This document shows positions 50,490 through 59,779 of a DNA stretch of 64,000 bases, one piece after another. Position 1 is the stretch's first letter; each line of letters begins with the position of its first letter. The notes beneath the pieces are model-generated. The model was not told the DNA's origin and did no database searches. It saw nothing but the letters and a program-made list of their open reading frames with translations. Source of the stretch: Spongilla lacustris (taxonomy: Eukaryota > Porifera > Demospongiae > Spongillida > Spongillidae); assembly GCA_949361645.1 (NCBI GenBank), contig OX442432.1, forward strand, positions 2,882,598 through 2,946,597. The letters run 5' to 3'. Made by a program: the position numbers and the translations under genes.

Positions 50490-51390
50490 TTGTGTAGAAC
50501 AAAGGAACCTATTAAGGAACAACCAACTTCCCTTGACTGCTGCAGACAAAGTATGCATGCTAGAGAGATAATTTAAACACTGTTGGATAGAGAATTTAAC
50601 GTAGATTACAACTATACTAACCATAGGAAACGTTTTATGAATCCTGGTACCGAAAACTCACTTTTTGGCAAACATATGGGAAAGGTACCAAATAAGGAAC
50701 AACCACATCAAAGGGTTGTTATATAAACTCTCAACTGCATGGGGTTTGTTTGGGGAGGGGGGCGGGTGCTACTTGCTAAAAAATGAAGCTCTATCCTCTG
50801 GTTGCCTAATTATGGCCAATAAACGACAGGCCTGTCTCCACTATGTGGGGTAGATGCTCTTCCTGAGGACATGGTTGGACCCCATGATGTAATCATGGCA
50901 TAATGTGGTGTGTCAGGGGCAGCACTTTCTGATAAAATCACCATTGGTGACCATTGTAAGCTTTATTGAGGATGTTGTGGCACAAGAGGTGAAGAGGCAG
51001 GTTGATATCAAGGCTGCTGCAATGACAACAGAAGAAGATGCCTAAAATCATCAATTCAGTACCACTCCATCTATGTGGCTGCATGTGCAGTACGTCCTGA
51101 GCAGGTGCATGTGAAGGATTAACGCCAACGCTAGCAACGATCCTACGCGAGACCACGTACACAGGTAGGGGACACAGCACTTTAATATCACTCGAACCTT
51201 CAAAATATGTACACAGCACAGCACCATATATATAGTGAAGAGCCATACACAAAGGAAATTGTCATGCACACAAAGCGCCCCCCCAGCGCAGAGGCTAGGC
51301 ACCCCGCAGGGGCGTCGTAGGCCTGCGCACAATAGAGTCCATACAGGGGAATTCCCCTATACATGTACGTACATAAACACACACACAAAG
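50490..51390. other. Region without a supported gene
   Basis: Nothing recognisable; a GC-richer block lies at 51100-51340 with open frames on the minus strand but no motif. Confidence 0.35.
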
Positions 51391-51393
51391 TAG

Positions 51394-51724
51394 GTGCTAA
51401 TTAGTCAGTCCGCCACAGTGCAACATGCTGAATGGACCTCTCCTCAAAGTTCAGAAAGTACCACTGATAATTCAGATGGAGAAAGCTTAGATCCACAGGA
51501 CAACGCTATCCCTACTATAAGTACTCAATTTGAAAGGTTCAGCTCAGTGCATGACTTCAGCACAATGGATCGATGAATTTAAGGCTGCTGAGGGTATGAA
51601 GAGGAGAGAGATACATGTAGCTGAGAAAAAGAAAAGCAGCTCTAGAAGAAAACGCTGCATTAGAGCGCATGAATGCTATAATGAAATCAGGAGGTTGCAA
51701 AGGAGCACAATGCTGCACTCCTAG
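51394..51724 (+). pseudogene. Ser/Asp-rich and charged coiled-coil-like frames
   Basis: One frame reads STDNSDGESLDPQDNAIPT-like sequence (51394-51573) and an overlapping frame continues EFKAAEGMKRREIHVAEKKK (51577 on), a charged helix. The two frames overlap near 51550, so a frameshift or a missed intron separates them. It may be the C-terminal part of the unit starting at 50042. Unidentified. Confidence 0.25.
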
Positions 51725-51729
51725 CTTGC

Positions 51730-53290
51730 CAAATGCTTGTGGAGGATATTTATTCAGCAAACTAGTGGGTCAATCAGATTCATTGATTTGCCATCATTGC
51801 AAACCCATAATTTTGATTAAATTTTTAATGAGATTTGGTGTTCCTTAATAGGGGTGCGTTCCGCATTCGGTCCCTTTGCTCTATATGTATGTTGCTGCTC
51901 TGATTCTTGAATGTGTACTGTTAATTTCATATTAAAATGGACTAGTACCAAATTATATAATCATGCACAGATAAGATAACACATGGGGACACTCTTCCAT
52001 GCTAAGGGAAAGGTGTGGAGTATTTCATACAGTCTTATTTATTAGATCTTGACATCGACTTTGCCAAATATGATCAATAGCAGTTTAGACTTACAAAGGT
52101 CATCCATCAATAGTACCCCCCCTCCCCATCCCCTGTCCGTCTGTTCAAGCAACACACTCACCAAGTTCCTAGTGTTTGTGTGCAGGCTTTGGGGTTGTCC
52201 TTACGCAGGTCATGGAACACAAGAACGTGAATGGATGTGCATGAAGTATAGTGTTCACAAGAGTCCATCAAGTGCCAGCTGCACCATCGGTTCAAGATCT
52301 ACAGGGAAAATCAATGAAATTGCTTTGCTTTCATAGTAAAAACAAATGTACATCATTTGCTGTGATGTGTTTTTGGATGCAGTGTGCAGACAAAGCAAAT
52401 CGGTTGTTCATTATGGTAGTTCTAAAAAGAACTGTTTTGACACAACAACAGGGACATCCATTCAGAAAGTGACACCTGTGGCTGGCAAAAACATTCGGAC
52501 ATGAAACAGTATGTAAGCTATTGGAAATCTCATACAGCCACAGAACTTTAGTTTTCTTCTTCCTCATCATCCTCATCATCTTCTGAACAAACATAGTCAT
52601 CATCCTCACTGTCACATTGTCTCTATCATACATAGATGAATCATTTGGCAACATGATCCTCTTCATCCTCAAATACCCTAATAATTATTTATTAGTTCAC
52701 ATCGCTGAAAGTCACGTACTTTTGAGATGTGATGTTCCTGAGAGTATTGTTCTGTGCATCATTGATAGCAATGTCTAACGCTGTTTGTAACAGAGCCCTA
52801 GCTCGATCTCTTATGTTTGCCATACCAAGGACGAAATATGAAAGCGGAGGGTCACCAGAAGATTAAAATATCTTTACTGTGCATGCGTGTAACAAGCATG
52901 TAACGATCAAATGACGTACTTACACAAGATGATGGATCGCTGAGTGAATGTTTTGCCTCACAGACCAGCGGGCTGTTTAGATTTATAGACAGAGCTGTGA
53001 AAACCCAATTTTACAAAGTAGTATACATGTACATGTTATGCGTGATCAATGGACTTGCGTGATCCATCGATTGCGCTACACGATTGATGGATCCATTGGT
53101 TGCGCACCTATCGGTCGATTGTGGAATCATCAATCAATTGTGCAACTACATTGTATAGGAATTGCACTATCAACCGATTGCGCACTGCTGAGTTTGCACA
53201 ACCGATCGATCCACAGCTATAGAATCTGCGCAATCTGTAGATTGCCTGTGTAGTTTAATTTCAGCCACCTCCTCGAGTTAATCAAAGAGC
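51730..53290. other. Region without a supported gene
   Basis: A minus-strand acidic stretch (CDSEDDDYVCSEDDEDDEEE, near 52600) ends in a stop and could be a C-terminal exon. A plus-strand stretch at 52184-52270 has spaced Cys/His residues but matches no finger cleanly. From 53040 to 53230 a short motif (ATCGATTGCGC-like) recurs irregularly. Confidence 0.35.
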
Positions 53291-53299
53291 TTGCATGTA

Positions 53300-53970
53300 A
53301 ACTGATCACCGTGAATACTGACATGAATCAAAGTGCTTCAGTACAAGTGGGACACTTCTACTTGTCAGTTTGTGTTCCAACTCCAATGCATTCGATGTGG
53401 AACCGAAGCAGTGCCTACAATCACAGCAACGGATCATTGGTTTGCCATTGTCAGTAGCTCGGCATTTGCAGTACACCCTTTTCCTAATCTCATGTATAAC
53501 ACGTGGCTGGTGGCTTACAACAGTGGAAGGAAATGGGGTTATGCTGTATGTGTCAACACAGTTCTTGAAGTGACTACGCAATTCCTTGTAGTGCAGTTGT
53601 GTTGGATCTTCCCCGTCGATCAATGACGTTGCAAAGGCCACAGCTAATTCCCCACATGCATAGCCATTGTCCTTCATGACTTTTGATTATGATGTGAGAA
53701 TCTGGACATTGCACATATCTAGCAACAAGTGATATTCATTCCCCATCAGGTCTATTTTGCATTGAGTCATAGATGCAAACAGTATCCATTTCTTCCCCAA
53801 TGTTAGATATTACCAGCCAGTGGTTTTTGTTAACCGGAAGAAACTGCACAAATTCAAAGCTAGGGAAACTGAAGGACATGTTCTGTTGAAGGATAGGATT
53901 CTGGAGCCCATCATCTGCAGGTAATGCTTCTCTCAATTTCTTTATGCTGTGCCAGTGTTGCGACACCTGT
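53300..53970 (-). pseudogene. Ulp1-like cysteine protease with C-terminal PHD-like motif, broken
   Basis: On the minus strand, 53966-53736 reads LREALPADDGLQNPILQQNM, FVQFLPVNKNHWLVISNIG and VCIYDSMQNRPDGE; the His of NHW and the Asp of IYDS are the first two catalytic positions of Ulp1/SENP-type (C48) proteases. After a stop and frameshift, 53677-53306 continues GYACGELAVAFATSLIDGED, equivalent to the QxGxDCGLFAIAFAT active-site region, with the Cys kept but the preceding Asp changed to Ala. It ends with VYCKCRATDNGKPMIRC and further Cys residues, a PHD-like cluster. Such protease-PHD units are abundant in invertebrate genomes and are probably carried by DNA transposons. No transposase is seen beside it. 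Confidence 0.65.
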
Positions 53971-54539
53971 CACTCCTAGGGATTGAAACCCACCAAACGT
54001 TCGATTGAAAGGATTGTAGGTAGAGAGGTCCTGCAGCTATTGATTTGTTCTGTTCATTAATTTTTATGTTATCCATTATGGAGATACAGCTGTGCAACAT
54101 AAGTACAAGTTTCCCGCTCGAATCACGCTGTTGTACGTGCTTGAACCGTTTCCATTCACCGAAGCATATGAATATTCAACTACAACCTGTGGGCTGGGAC
54201 ACTATAACACCCACCCCACCCACCACCATCAATGGTAAATGTAGAAACCTGCACATTTATTACAATACCTTGTGTAACACTTCCCATACTTCAAAAGTAG
54301 TACATCAGATGATGCAACCTGAATATTTTTATCCCACAAATATAGTTATACACAGGCATAGCAAAAAAAGGGAATCGACTCCCCCCGTGGACAATAGCCT
54401 GAGACATCAGCTGTCCAACATAAAAGAACTTGTGTTCCTAAATGGAATATTGTTTGTTTTTCTAATGACATGCAAACTGAAACACATACTTATAATGCAA
54501 GGGAATCATGCCAATGGTTCAACTTGAAGCAGTACCCTC

Positions 54540-55204
54540 ACACATAGTGGAAGAAATAGAATGGAAAAAAATTCCCATTTGAGGCCACCTTCATCTTTCC
54601 CAAGTTCCTCAACAAACTCGACCTTTGAGTAAAACTTGAGTATCAATTGTATGAAATCTATATTTTAGCTACCTTCAGTTCATGTGATGCATGATATGTT
54701 CGCCTCTTGACTGCATGCAGTGCATCATCCAACACATTGCTCCTCCTTACTAAAATGTTTTGAACTTCAGCTTGAACATTTGTCCCAAGCTCCATCAATA
54801 CAATTTCAAGTGATAACGTAGAATTACAGATTGAAGTAGTGAATTCAAAGATTAAAATACATACTTGGAGGCATCCCTGTGTGTCCTAGTGACTGATTTG
54901 GTGTGATCATTATCATCATCACTGAACTATAATAGAGAAATGGTCATGATTAGTTACCAACCTCCATGAAAAGAAAACATACATGTACTGCATCATCATC
55001 AGATGACAAAAGGATTTGAGACTAATCAGTGAATGGTGCCTGATCATCATTGATGACTTCCTGAGCATGTACACTATCAAAACAATCAATAATTCGACAT
55101 TGTATAAAACTGGTTGGGAAGTCCTCACCCTGTTGAGGTACAATCTTCCACATGTTTGCGAAGTTTGTCTAAACTGATATCTGCACTGCACTTCAAACAC
55201 TTTC
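54540..55204 (-). CDS. Partial HECT-type E3 ligase-like gene
   Basis: Candidate minus-strand exons: 55204-55129 reads KCLKCSADISLDKLRKHVED with a C-x2-C...H-x4-C zinc-finger spacing; 54940-54866 is a short Ser/Asp-rich exon; 54850-54673 reads VLMELGTNVQAEVQNILVRR and SNVLDDALHAVKRRTYHASH; after a small intron of about 46 bp, 54626 on reads VEFVEELGKDEGGLKWEFFS. The last two resemble the start of a HECT domain of the G2E3-like group (RR..V..DA...VKRR.., then V.F..E.G.DEGG..REFF), which transfers ubiquitin. The catalytic Cys lobe is absent; the Ulp1-like remnant follows instead. The normally conserved Arg-Glu of GGPRREFF is KWEFF. Possibly a decayed, multicopy gene. Exon borders are approximate. 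Confidence 0.45.
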
Positions 55205-55772
55205 CTGATAGATAACAAAGGTTCAAATGGCAAATCAAGCAAATGTTTACATCAAGGCTTAAATATGTAGTAGTGATGTTTGGATGGTCTACACAGAAAT
55301 TTTTGCACATTGATTTTTCATTATCTCATAATGAGTCTGTTATTTTTGATGTGCAGCTGGCTATCCATCCCATATCAGGGTTGCATTGTAAAAAAACGTC
55401 AAGGGGATGGGGGGAGGGGGCATAATTTCAGTAAATACTAGGGGGTGATTTTAAAAAAATTTGTGCACTGAGGGCTGACATTGCAAAATAAGTACTGGTC
55501 TTTAAAATGTGGGTGGGAGGGGAAAGGTGGGACGCATGGAAACTGTTTTACGTACATGTATGTAATGTACAAATTTGATAAACACTAACACACAACCAAC
55601 ATAGGTATTTAGCTAGATAATTAGAGATACTATACCAATTTTAAAAAATAAAAATATTAAATGGATAAATGATTGACAATACACGCATGCATGCACTGTC
55701 ATGCTGATTTAAGAATAAGCGAATTCACAATAATGGCATTATCAATCGAAAAACACACACTAGCTGTTTGTG

Positions 55773-56160
55773 ACTAGAAATAGTCCAGCTCCTCATATTC
55801 GTGGAACTCTTCTTCCTGGGACTCTTCATACTGGAACTCATCTTCCTGGGGCTCTTCTTTCTGGGGCTCTAGAGCATGGGGCATTTCATCAATCCTCATA
55901 ATTGCGAATTGATTTGCAAGGTGGTCATCCTGAACCTCTTCAACCACAACAGGAGCACGTCTTGGAGCATTCCATTGTCTTTGTGGGGCATTCCATTGAC
56001 CCTGGTTATCGCAAGGCTGATTACGGTGTGGAGCATTTGGTCTACCTTGGGGATCCCGCTGATCGCTAGGCTGATTACGGTGTGGAGCATTTGGTCTACC
56101 TTGGGAATCCCACTGATCTTGAGGTTGATAGTTGTTGCATTGTGGGACATTTGGTCTACC
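55773..56160 (-). CDS. Terminal exon with repeats and an acidic tail
   Basis: The minus strand encodes two and a half copies of an 18-residue repeat (GRPNAPHRNQPSDQRDPQ type, 54-bp DNA period at about 56020-56160) followed by QWNAPRRAPVVVEEVQDD and a Glu-rich tail ending EYEELDYF and a TAG stop at 55773. The conserved reading across an imperfect DNA repeat and the clean stop favour real coding. A TGA lies just upstream in frame, so the exon must start near 56155. The protein is not recognised; an Asn/Pro/Gln-rich retroelement gag tail is one possibility. Confidence 0.4.
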
Positions 56161-56303
56161 CCCAGCTCATTGATTGACGTTGTTCATCATGTCACGTCTT
56201 GTTGCTTCTGCAAGTCAAAGCAAGAAAGATATGACCATATAAATACATTCACGTGCACATGCATATATGAATGTACCCCGTTTATTGGGTGATCACTATT
56301 GTT

Positions 56304-56534
56304 CTATAAATAGCTACTTTGGTCCAAGAATAAACAAATTCTTTCGCTAACGTCATACTCCGTCTTCTTCGTCACGAGGTCGTGCCTGGCCCACGTCCAC
56401 TTAACGTGACATTTATTGCAGTCCCGTATCAAGTAAGTACAGGGGTGGTTCTTCTCCCGATTGAAACCTTTCTTGTATACGGAATTGCCGAATTCATGGA
56501 CGCAGCTATGTTGGAAGTAATGTAAGTTAGTCAA
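56304..56534 (-). CDS. Small unidentified ORF with paired cysteines
   Basis: A 76-codon frame starting MTNLHYFQHSCVHEF and containing HPCTYLIRDCNKCHVKWTWA, with a C-x7-C-x2-C spacing. Base composition is more even than in the surroundings. It may be an upstream exon of the acidic-tail unit to its left. No function can be given. Confidence 0.25.
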   Translation of the reverse strand: MTNLHYFQHSCVHEFGNSVYKKGFNREKNHPCTYLIRDCNKCHVKWTWARHDLVTKKTEYDVSERICLFLDQSSYL

Positions 56535-56593
56535 TATGTAACAGAGTAAAAAAATAACTTACTTAGTCCATACGCCTCCTACTTTTATGTTCT

Positions 56594-56803
56594 AGTCACG
56601 GCTCGCAGAACGTTAACTCCTGCAATAACCACAATGAACCGAGCTTATTTCACACTTATCAACATAGCATGCCCCCTTTATATACACAGGGGTAAACAAC
56701 ACGAGACACGTTCAATGCATGAATGGAGTTCAAAGACCCTATACAACACTTATATACGTTCTTAGTCGACAGTTCATGAACTCAGTGGACTTCAGCCTCC
56801 ACA
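56594..56803 (-). repeat. 3' LTR of the Gypsy element
   Basis: This 210-bp repeat is preceded, on the minus strand, by a purine-rich tract GGGAAGGATAAGGGAG. It differs from the other LTR by small indels, including loss of a CCCTATCG-like stretch near its start. Confidence 0.9.
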
Positions 56804-56804
56804 C

Positions 56805-57090
56805 TCCCTTATCCTTCCCTGGCAACAAATTCCTTCGTTGCTCTTAAAAGCGCATCAGCATTTAGATTCGCCATTCCTGCTCTATGTTCGACTGTATATT
56901 CATACGGCTGCAACGCCAAACTCCACCTGCATAGCTTTGGATTTCCTTCCTTCAGATGCTCCAACCACTTGAGCGAACGATGGTCCGTCTGAATAACAAA
57001 CTTGCGTCCCAGTAAATAGACTTTGAAAGCCGCCACTGCCATCCGTATAGCCAAACATTCTTTCTCAACAGTTGAGTAGCGTTCCTCCCT
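56805..57090 (-). pseudogene. Gypsy RNase H part
   Basis: The minus strand reads REERYSTVEKECLAIRMAVA, FVIQTDHRSLKWLEHLKEG, and EYTVEHRAGMANLNADALLR, covering the second half of the RT-linked RNase H. It ends at a stop just before the purine tract; no integrase follows. Confidence 0.88.
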
Positions 57091-57275
57091 TAACGAGGCA
57101 TTCGAGACATTGAAATAATGCCTGTGTTCTGGACCAGTATTGAGAAGCCCTGACTTCCAACAAAACATTTGTGTTGCAGACGGACGCATCTGACAGAGGT
57201 GTTGGAGCAGTCCTGAGCCAACTCAGTGATGATGGTGAACACCCTATTGGCTACTACAGCAGGAAGTTTTTGCCG
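57091..57275 (+). other. Inverted 185-bp segment of Gypsy pol
   Basis: On the plus strand this segment reads NEAFETLK, a stop, CLCSGPVLRSPDFQQ and, after a 1-bp shift, TFVLQTDASDRGVGAVLSQL up to YYSRKFLP. This is exactly the piece missing between IVKWTQQC (minus strand, ending at 57275) and REERYSTVEKECLAI (minus strand, from 57090). Nothing is lost or gained at the borders beyond a base or two, so the segment was flipped in place. Confidence 0.92.
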
Positions 57276-57830
57276 CACTGTTGCGTCCATTTGACTATGT
57301 TAGGAGCTGATTTTCTCGTCAGGTCTGTCAGAGGGGCTGCTCGACTGGAGTAGTCTGGAATAAACCTTCTATAGTACCCAGTTAGGCCTAGAAACCCTCG
57401 CACCTGACGCTTCGTTTCCGGCAGTGGGAACGTCTTCACAGCTTGCAGTTTACTCAACTCTGGCTCCACACTTCCATTACCAACCGTGTGTCCAAGGTAC
57501 ACACATTTGCTTGTACCAAATTGACATTTTTGAACCTTTACTTAAGTCCAGCCTCCTTGATGCGATTCAGCACTGATCTAAACTGTGACAAATGATCTTG
57601 CCATGAATTGCTGAACACCACCAGATCATCCAGGTAGGCAGAAGCAAAACCTTCACAGCCCTTGATCAGCTTGTCCATCAACCTTTGAAATGACAAAGGT
57701 GGTCTGCTTAACCCAAATGGTAGCATCTTGAACTGGAACTGGCCATAAGGTGTGGTGAATGCTGTTTTATGTCGATCCTTCTCTTCATACCAAACCTCGG
57801 AACCTCACTTGGTATGCGTCCTCGTTGATT
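57250..57830 (-). pseudogene. Gypsy reverse transcriptase part
   Basis: The minus strand reads the palm (MLPFGLSRPPLSFQRLMDK, then AYLDDLVVFS) and, after a frameshift near 57540, YLGHTVGNGSVEPELSKLQA, RGFLGLTGYYRRFIPDYSSR and IVKWTQQC, where the inversion begins. The YLDD catalytic box is intact. The N-terminal fingers are deleted. Confidence 0.85.
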
Positions 57831-57879
57831 CCATAACACGCCAAGATCGCTGCCTTTATTGCTTCATAGTCATCTGAGC

Positions 57880-58902
57880 CAGTGGCGTGGTGGCTACTTA
57901 TTGGCTGGGGGGGCACTTGCATATTTTGGTATCCCCCCCCCCCCACCCCCCGAAGCCCATTTTAACACTCGTATGAGTACATTATAAAATATAACTATAT
58001 ACTTGCACTAACTGAGCAGTAGATTGCGATGTTAAAGAAGTGCTCTGGACAATTCAGATTAACTTTGCTGTACAATATTAGAAAAGCACATGCATAAGAA
58101 CTTATGTATTAGAAGTTTCTTCTCTACTGTCATCAACATGAGCCCTTCTAACCTTTCTAGAGATAATACGTAGATCTCTGGCTATTAATTCTTGCATCAT
58201 GGTATAGATCGGAGACGTGTTTTAACTCTCTTTAGTGCCGAAAAGCTGCGTACTGCAACTGCTATCGAATACTGCTTGCACAATTCAGAAAAAGCATTCA
58301 GAACGTGGTACTGCATGCATGAGGTTGCAGAGAATTGATAATGCAATGGATAGTACCACGGTATAATTTCTGCATATGTCATCAGTGACAGCTTGCTCAG
58401 TCTCTTCTTTGTCCTTACACCCATGTTCATGCAGATCAACATGCATGTCCACTGAAAATGTTTCGTCCTTAAACTAGCGTATCTTCGTAATCATGAACGC
58501 ACTCAACGCAGTTGCATGCTGTTCTTTAAAATCCTGTTGCGATACCAGTTCTTTTTTGAAATGTTGAAACAGGTACGCGGAAGCGTTAATGATTACGACG
58601 TTTAAACTTTTTTTTTTTCGTTGGGGGCGGAGGGGGAGTATTCTTATTACACATGATACGGTCAAATTTAATTTTTTCAATAGTATAGTACTAAATTGCA
58701 CGGCGGCCGGGCGCCTGAAGGCCTTGGTTCCAACAAGTGATTGCCGATTCAATTTTTAAAAAATTGCCTGGGCTATGATTTACGTATCGGAAAAATACAT
58801 TGTTACAACCTTTCAGTTTTAAGGCGCCCCTTGTGCTTGGTGGCGCCCCCATTTTTAAGCCCCACAGGGGGGGCATTTGCCCCCCTGGCCACCACGCCAC
58901 TG
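57880..58902 (-). mobile_element. hAT element inserted in Gypsy gag (1023 bp)
   Basis: Terminal inverted repeats CAGTGGCGTGGTGGC (left) and its complement (right) are bounded by the exact 8-bp duplication ATCTGAGC at 57872-57879 and 58903-58910. The minus strand at 58300-58142 encodes the hAT C-terminal dimerisation motif (AVRSFSALKRVKTRLRSIP, then MMQELIARDLRII), so the element is an internally deleted derivative of an autonomous hAT transposon. Poly-G/C tracts adjoin both ends. Removing it restores gag reading across the site. Confidence 0.93.
58142..58442 (-). pseudogene. hAT transposase C-terminal remnant
   Basis: Contains the pattern RSFSALKRVKTRLRS of the hAT dimerisation domain, with AV in place of the usual AER before it, preceded by an 80-residue segment without catalytic motifs. 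The upstream DDE-type core is deleted. Confidence 0.7.
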
Positions 58903-58910
58903 ATCTGAGC

Positions 58911-59379
58911 TGGTGGTAGGAAGCGCCGCAAATGCCAGTTGCGCCTTCCCTGTCAACTGAGGAGCGAGGAAATGTGCCCAGTGGTTCTCATCAATGCCGT
59001 GAGCCGTCAATATGCGCTCGAATGTGACGAGATACGCTTCCACGTTGTCTTCCGCTCCAAGTGGTACTAATTTCACACTCAAACTTGCGGGTTTTTCAGA
59101 ATCTGTCTTCTGCGTCTCTGCTAACTTGGCAATTAAGTCGAGGTATGCCGCCCTGGTCTCCTCATCGTGCCGCTCGCGATCTTTTCCTTGTTGCACCTGC
59201 TCTTCTTCGCGCCATTTCCTTTGCTCATCGAACTCCCGTTCCTGCTGGACTCAATCTGCCGCCAACTGCTGGAGCAACTTCTGTACCTCCTCCATTGCAC
59301 TGCTGGATGTTGCAGTTATTCTAACGATAGGTGTCTTGCTTTCGATATCTCGGTATACCCTACCCGATCGCAATGTCAT
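58911..59379 (-). pseudogene. Gypsy gag, 5' part
   Basis: The frame starts MTLRSGRVYRDIESKTPI at 59379, has one in-frame stop near 59251, and continues through a charged Glu/Gln/Arg-rich coiled-coil-like stretch to NVEAYLVTFERILTAHGIDE and HFLAPQLTGKAQLAFAALP. The remainder (DDYEAIKAAIL..., SCAN-like) is on the far side of the hAT insertion at 57871-57800. Confidence 0.8.
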
Positions 59380-59446
59380 GCGACGATTAACTGCGCGGAC
59401 TTGCTAGACAACAAACTAGCAATCAAATCCCAAAGCTGCCACCGTA

Positions 59447-59659
59447 TGTCACGGCTCCCTATCGCTCGCAGAACGTTAACTCCTGCAACAACCACCAAGC
59501 TTATTTCACACTTATCAACATAGCATGCCCCCTTTATATGCACAGGGGTAAACAACATGAGACACGTTCAATGCATGAATGGAGTTCAAAGACCCTATAA
59601 AACACTTATATACGTTCTTAGTCGACAGTTCATGAGCTCAGTGGACTTCAGCCTCCACA
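59447..59659 (-). repeat. 5' LTR of the Gypsy element
   Basis: A 213-bp repeat; on the minus strand it is followed by the presumed primer-binding region GGTGGCAGCTTTGGGATTT just inside the element. Confidence 0.9.
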
Positions 59660-59779
59660 GTTCTGAATGGGAATGCAAATCCTCATCTCCTGATTGGCGT
59701 CCTCGACTTGCATCGTATGTGAGTTGCAAGCTTTACTCGGCTTTAAATAGATCCTCAAAATAATGGTTATTATCATTGT

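Larger units (their letters stand above)
56594..59659 (-). mobile_element. Ty3/Gypsy LTR retrotransposon, internally deleted, with inversion and nested hAT
   Basis: LTRs lie at 56594-56803 and 59447-59659 and share long identical blocks; the element is flanked by GTTCT at 56589-56593 and 59660-59664. The right LTR begins TGTCACGGCTC and both end CCTCCACA; the left one has AG for TG. Reading is on the minus strand: gag starts at 59379, is split by a hAT element, and after DDYEAIKAAILACYG runs directly into reverse transcriptase (YEEKDRHKTAFTTPYGQF, near 57790), so protease and the RT N-terminus are deleted. RT has YLDDLVV; the following part contains a 185-bp inversion; RNase H ends near 56810 and integrase is missing. 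A purine tract adjoins the 3' LTR. A non-functional copy. Confidence 0.92.

Noticed and set aside
52184..52270. PHD-like or zinc-finger segment on the plus strand
   Set aside because: Some Cys and His residues are spaced suggestively, but key positions are missing and no flanking domain supports it.
54045..54527. 160-codon plus-strand ORF
   Set aside because: No recognisable motif, and it lies between minus-strand Ulp1-like and HECT-like remnants; probably chance.
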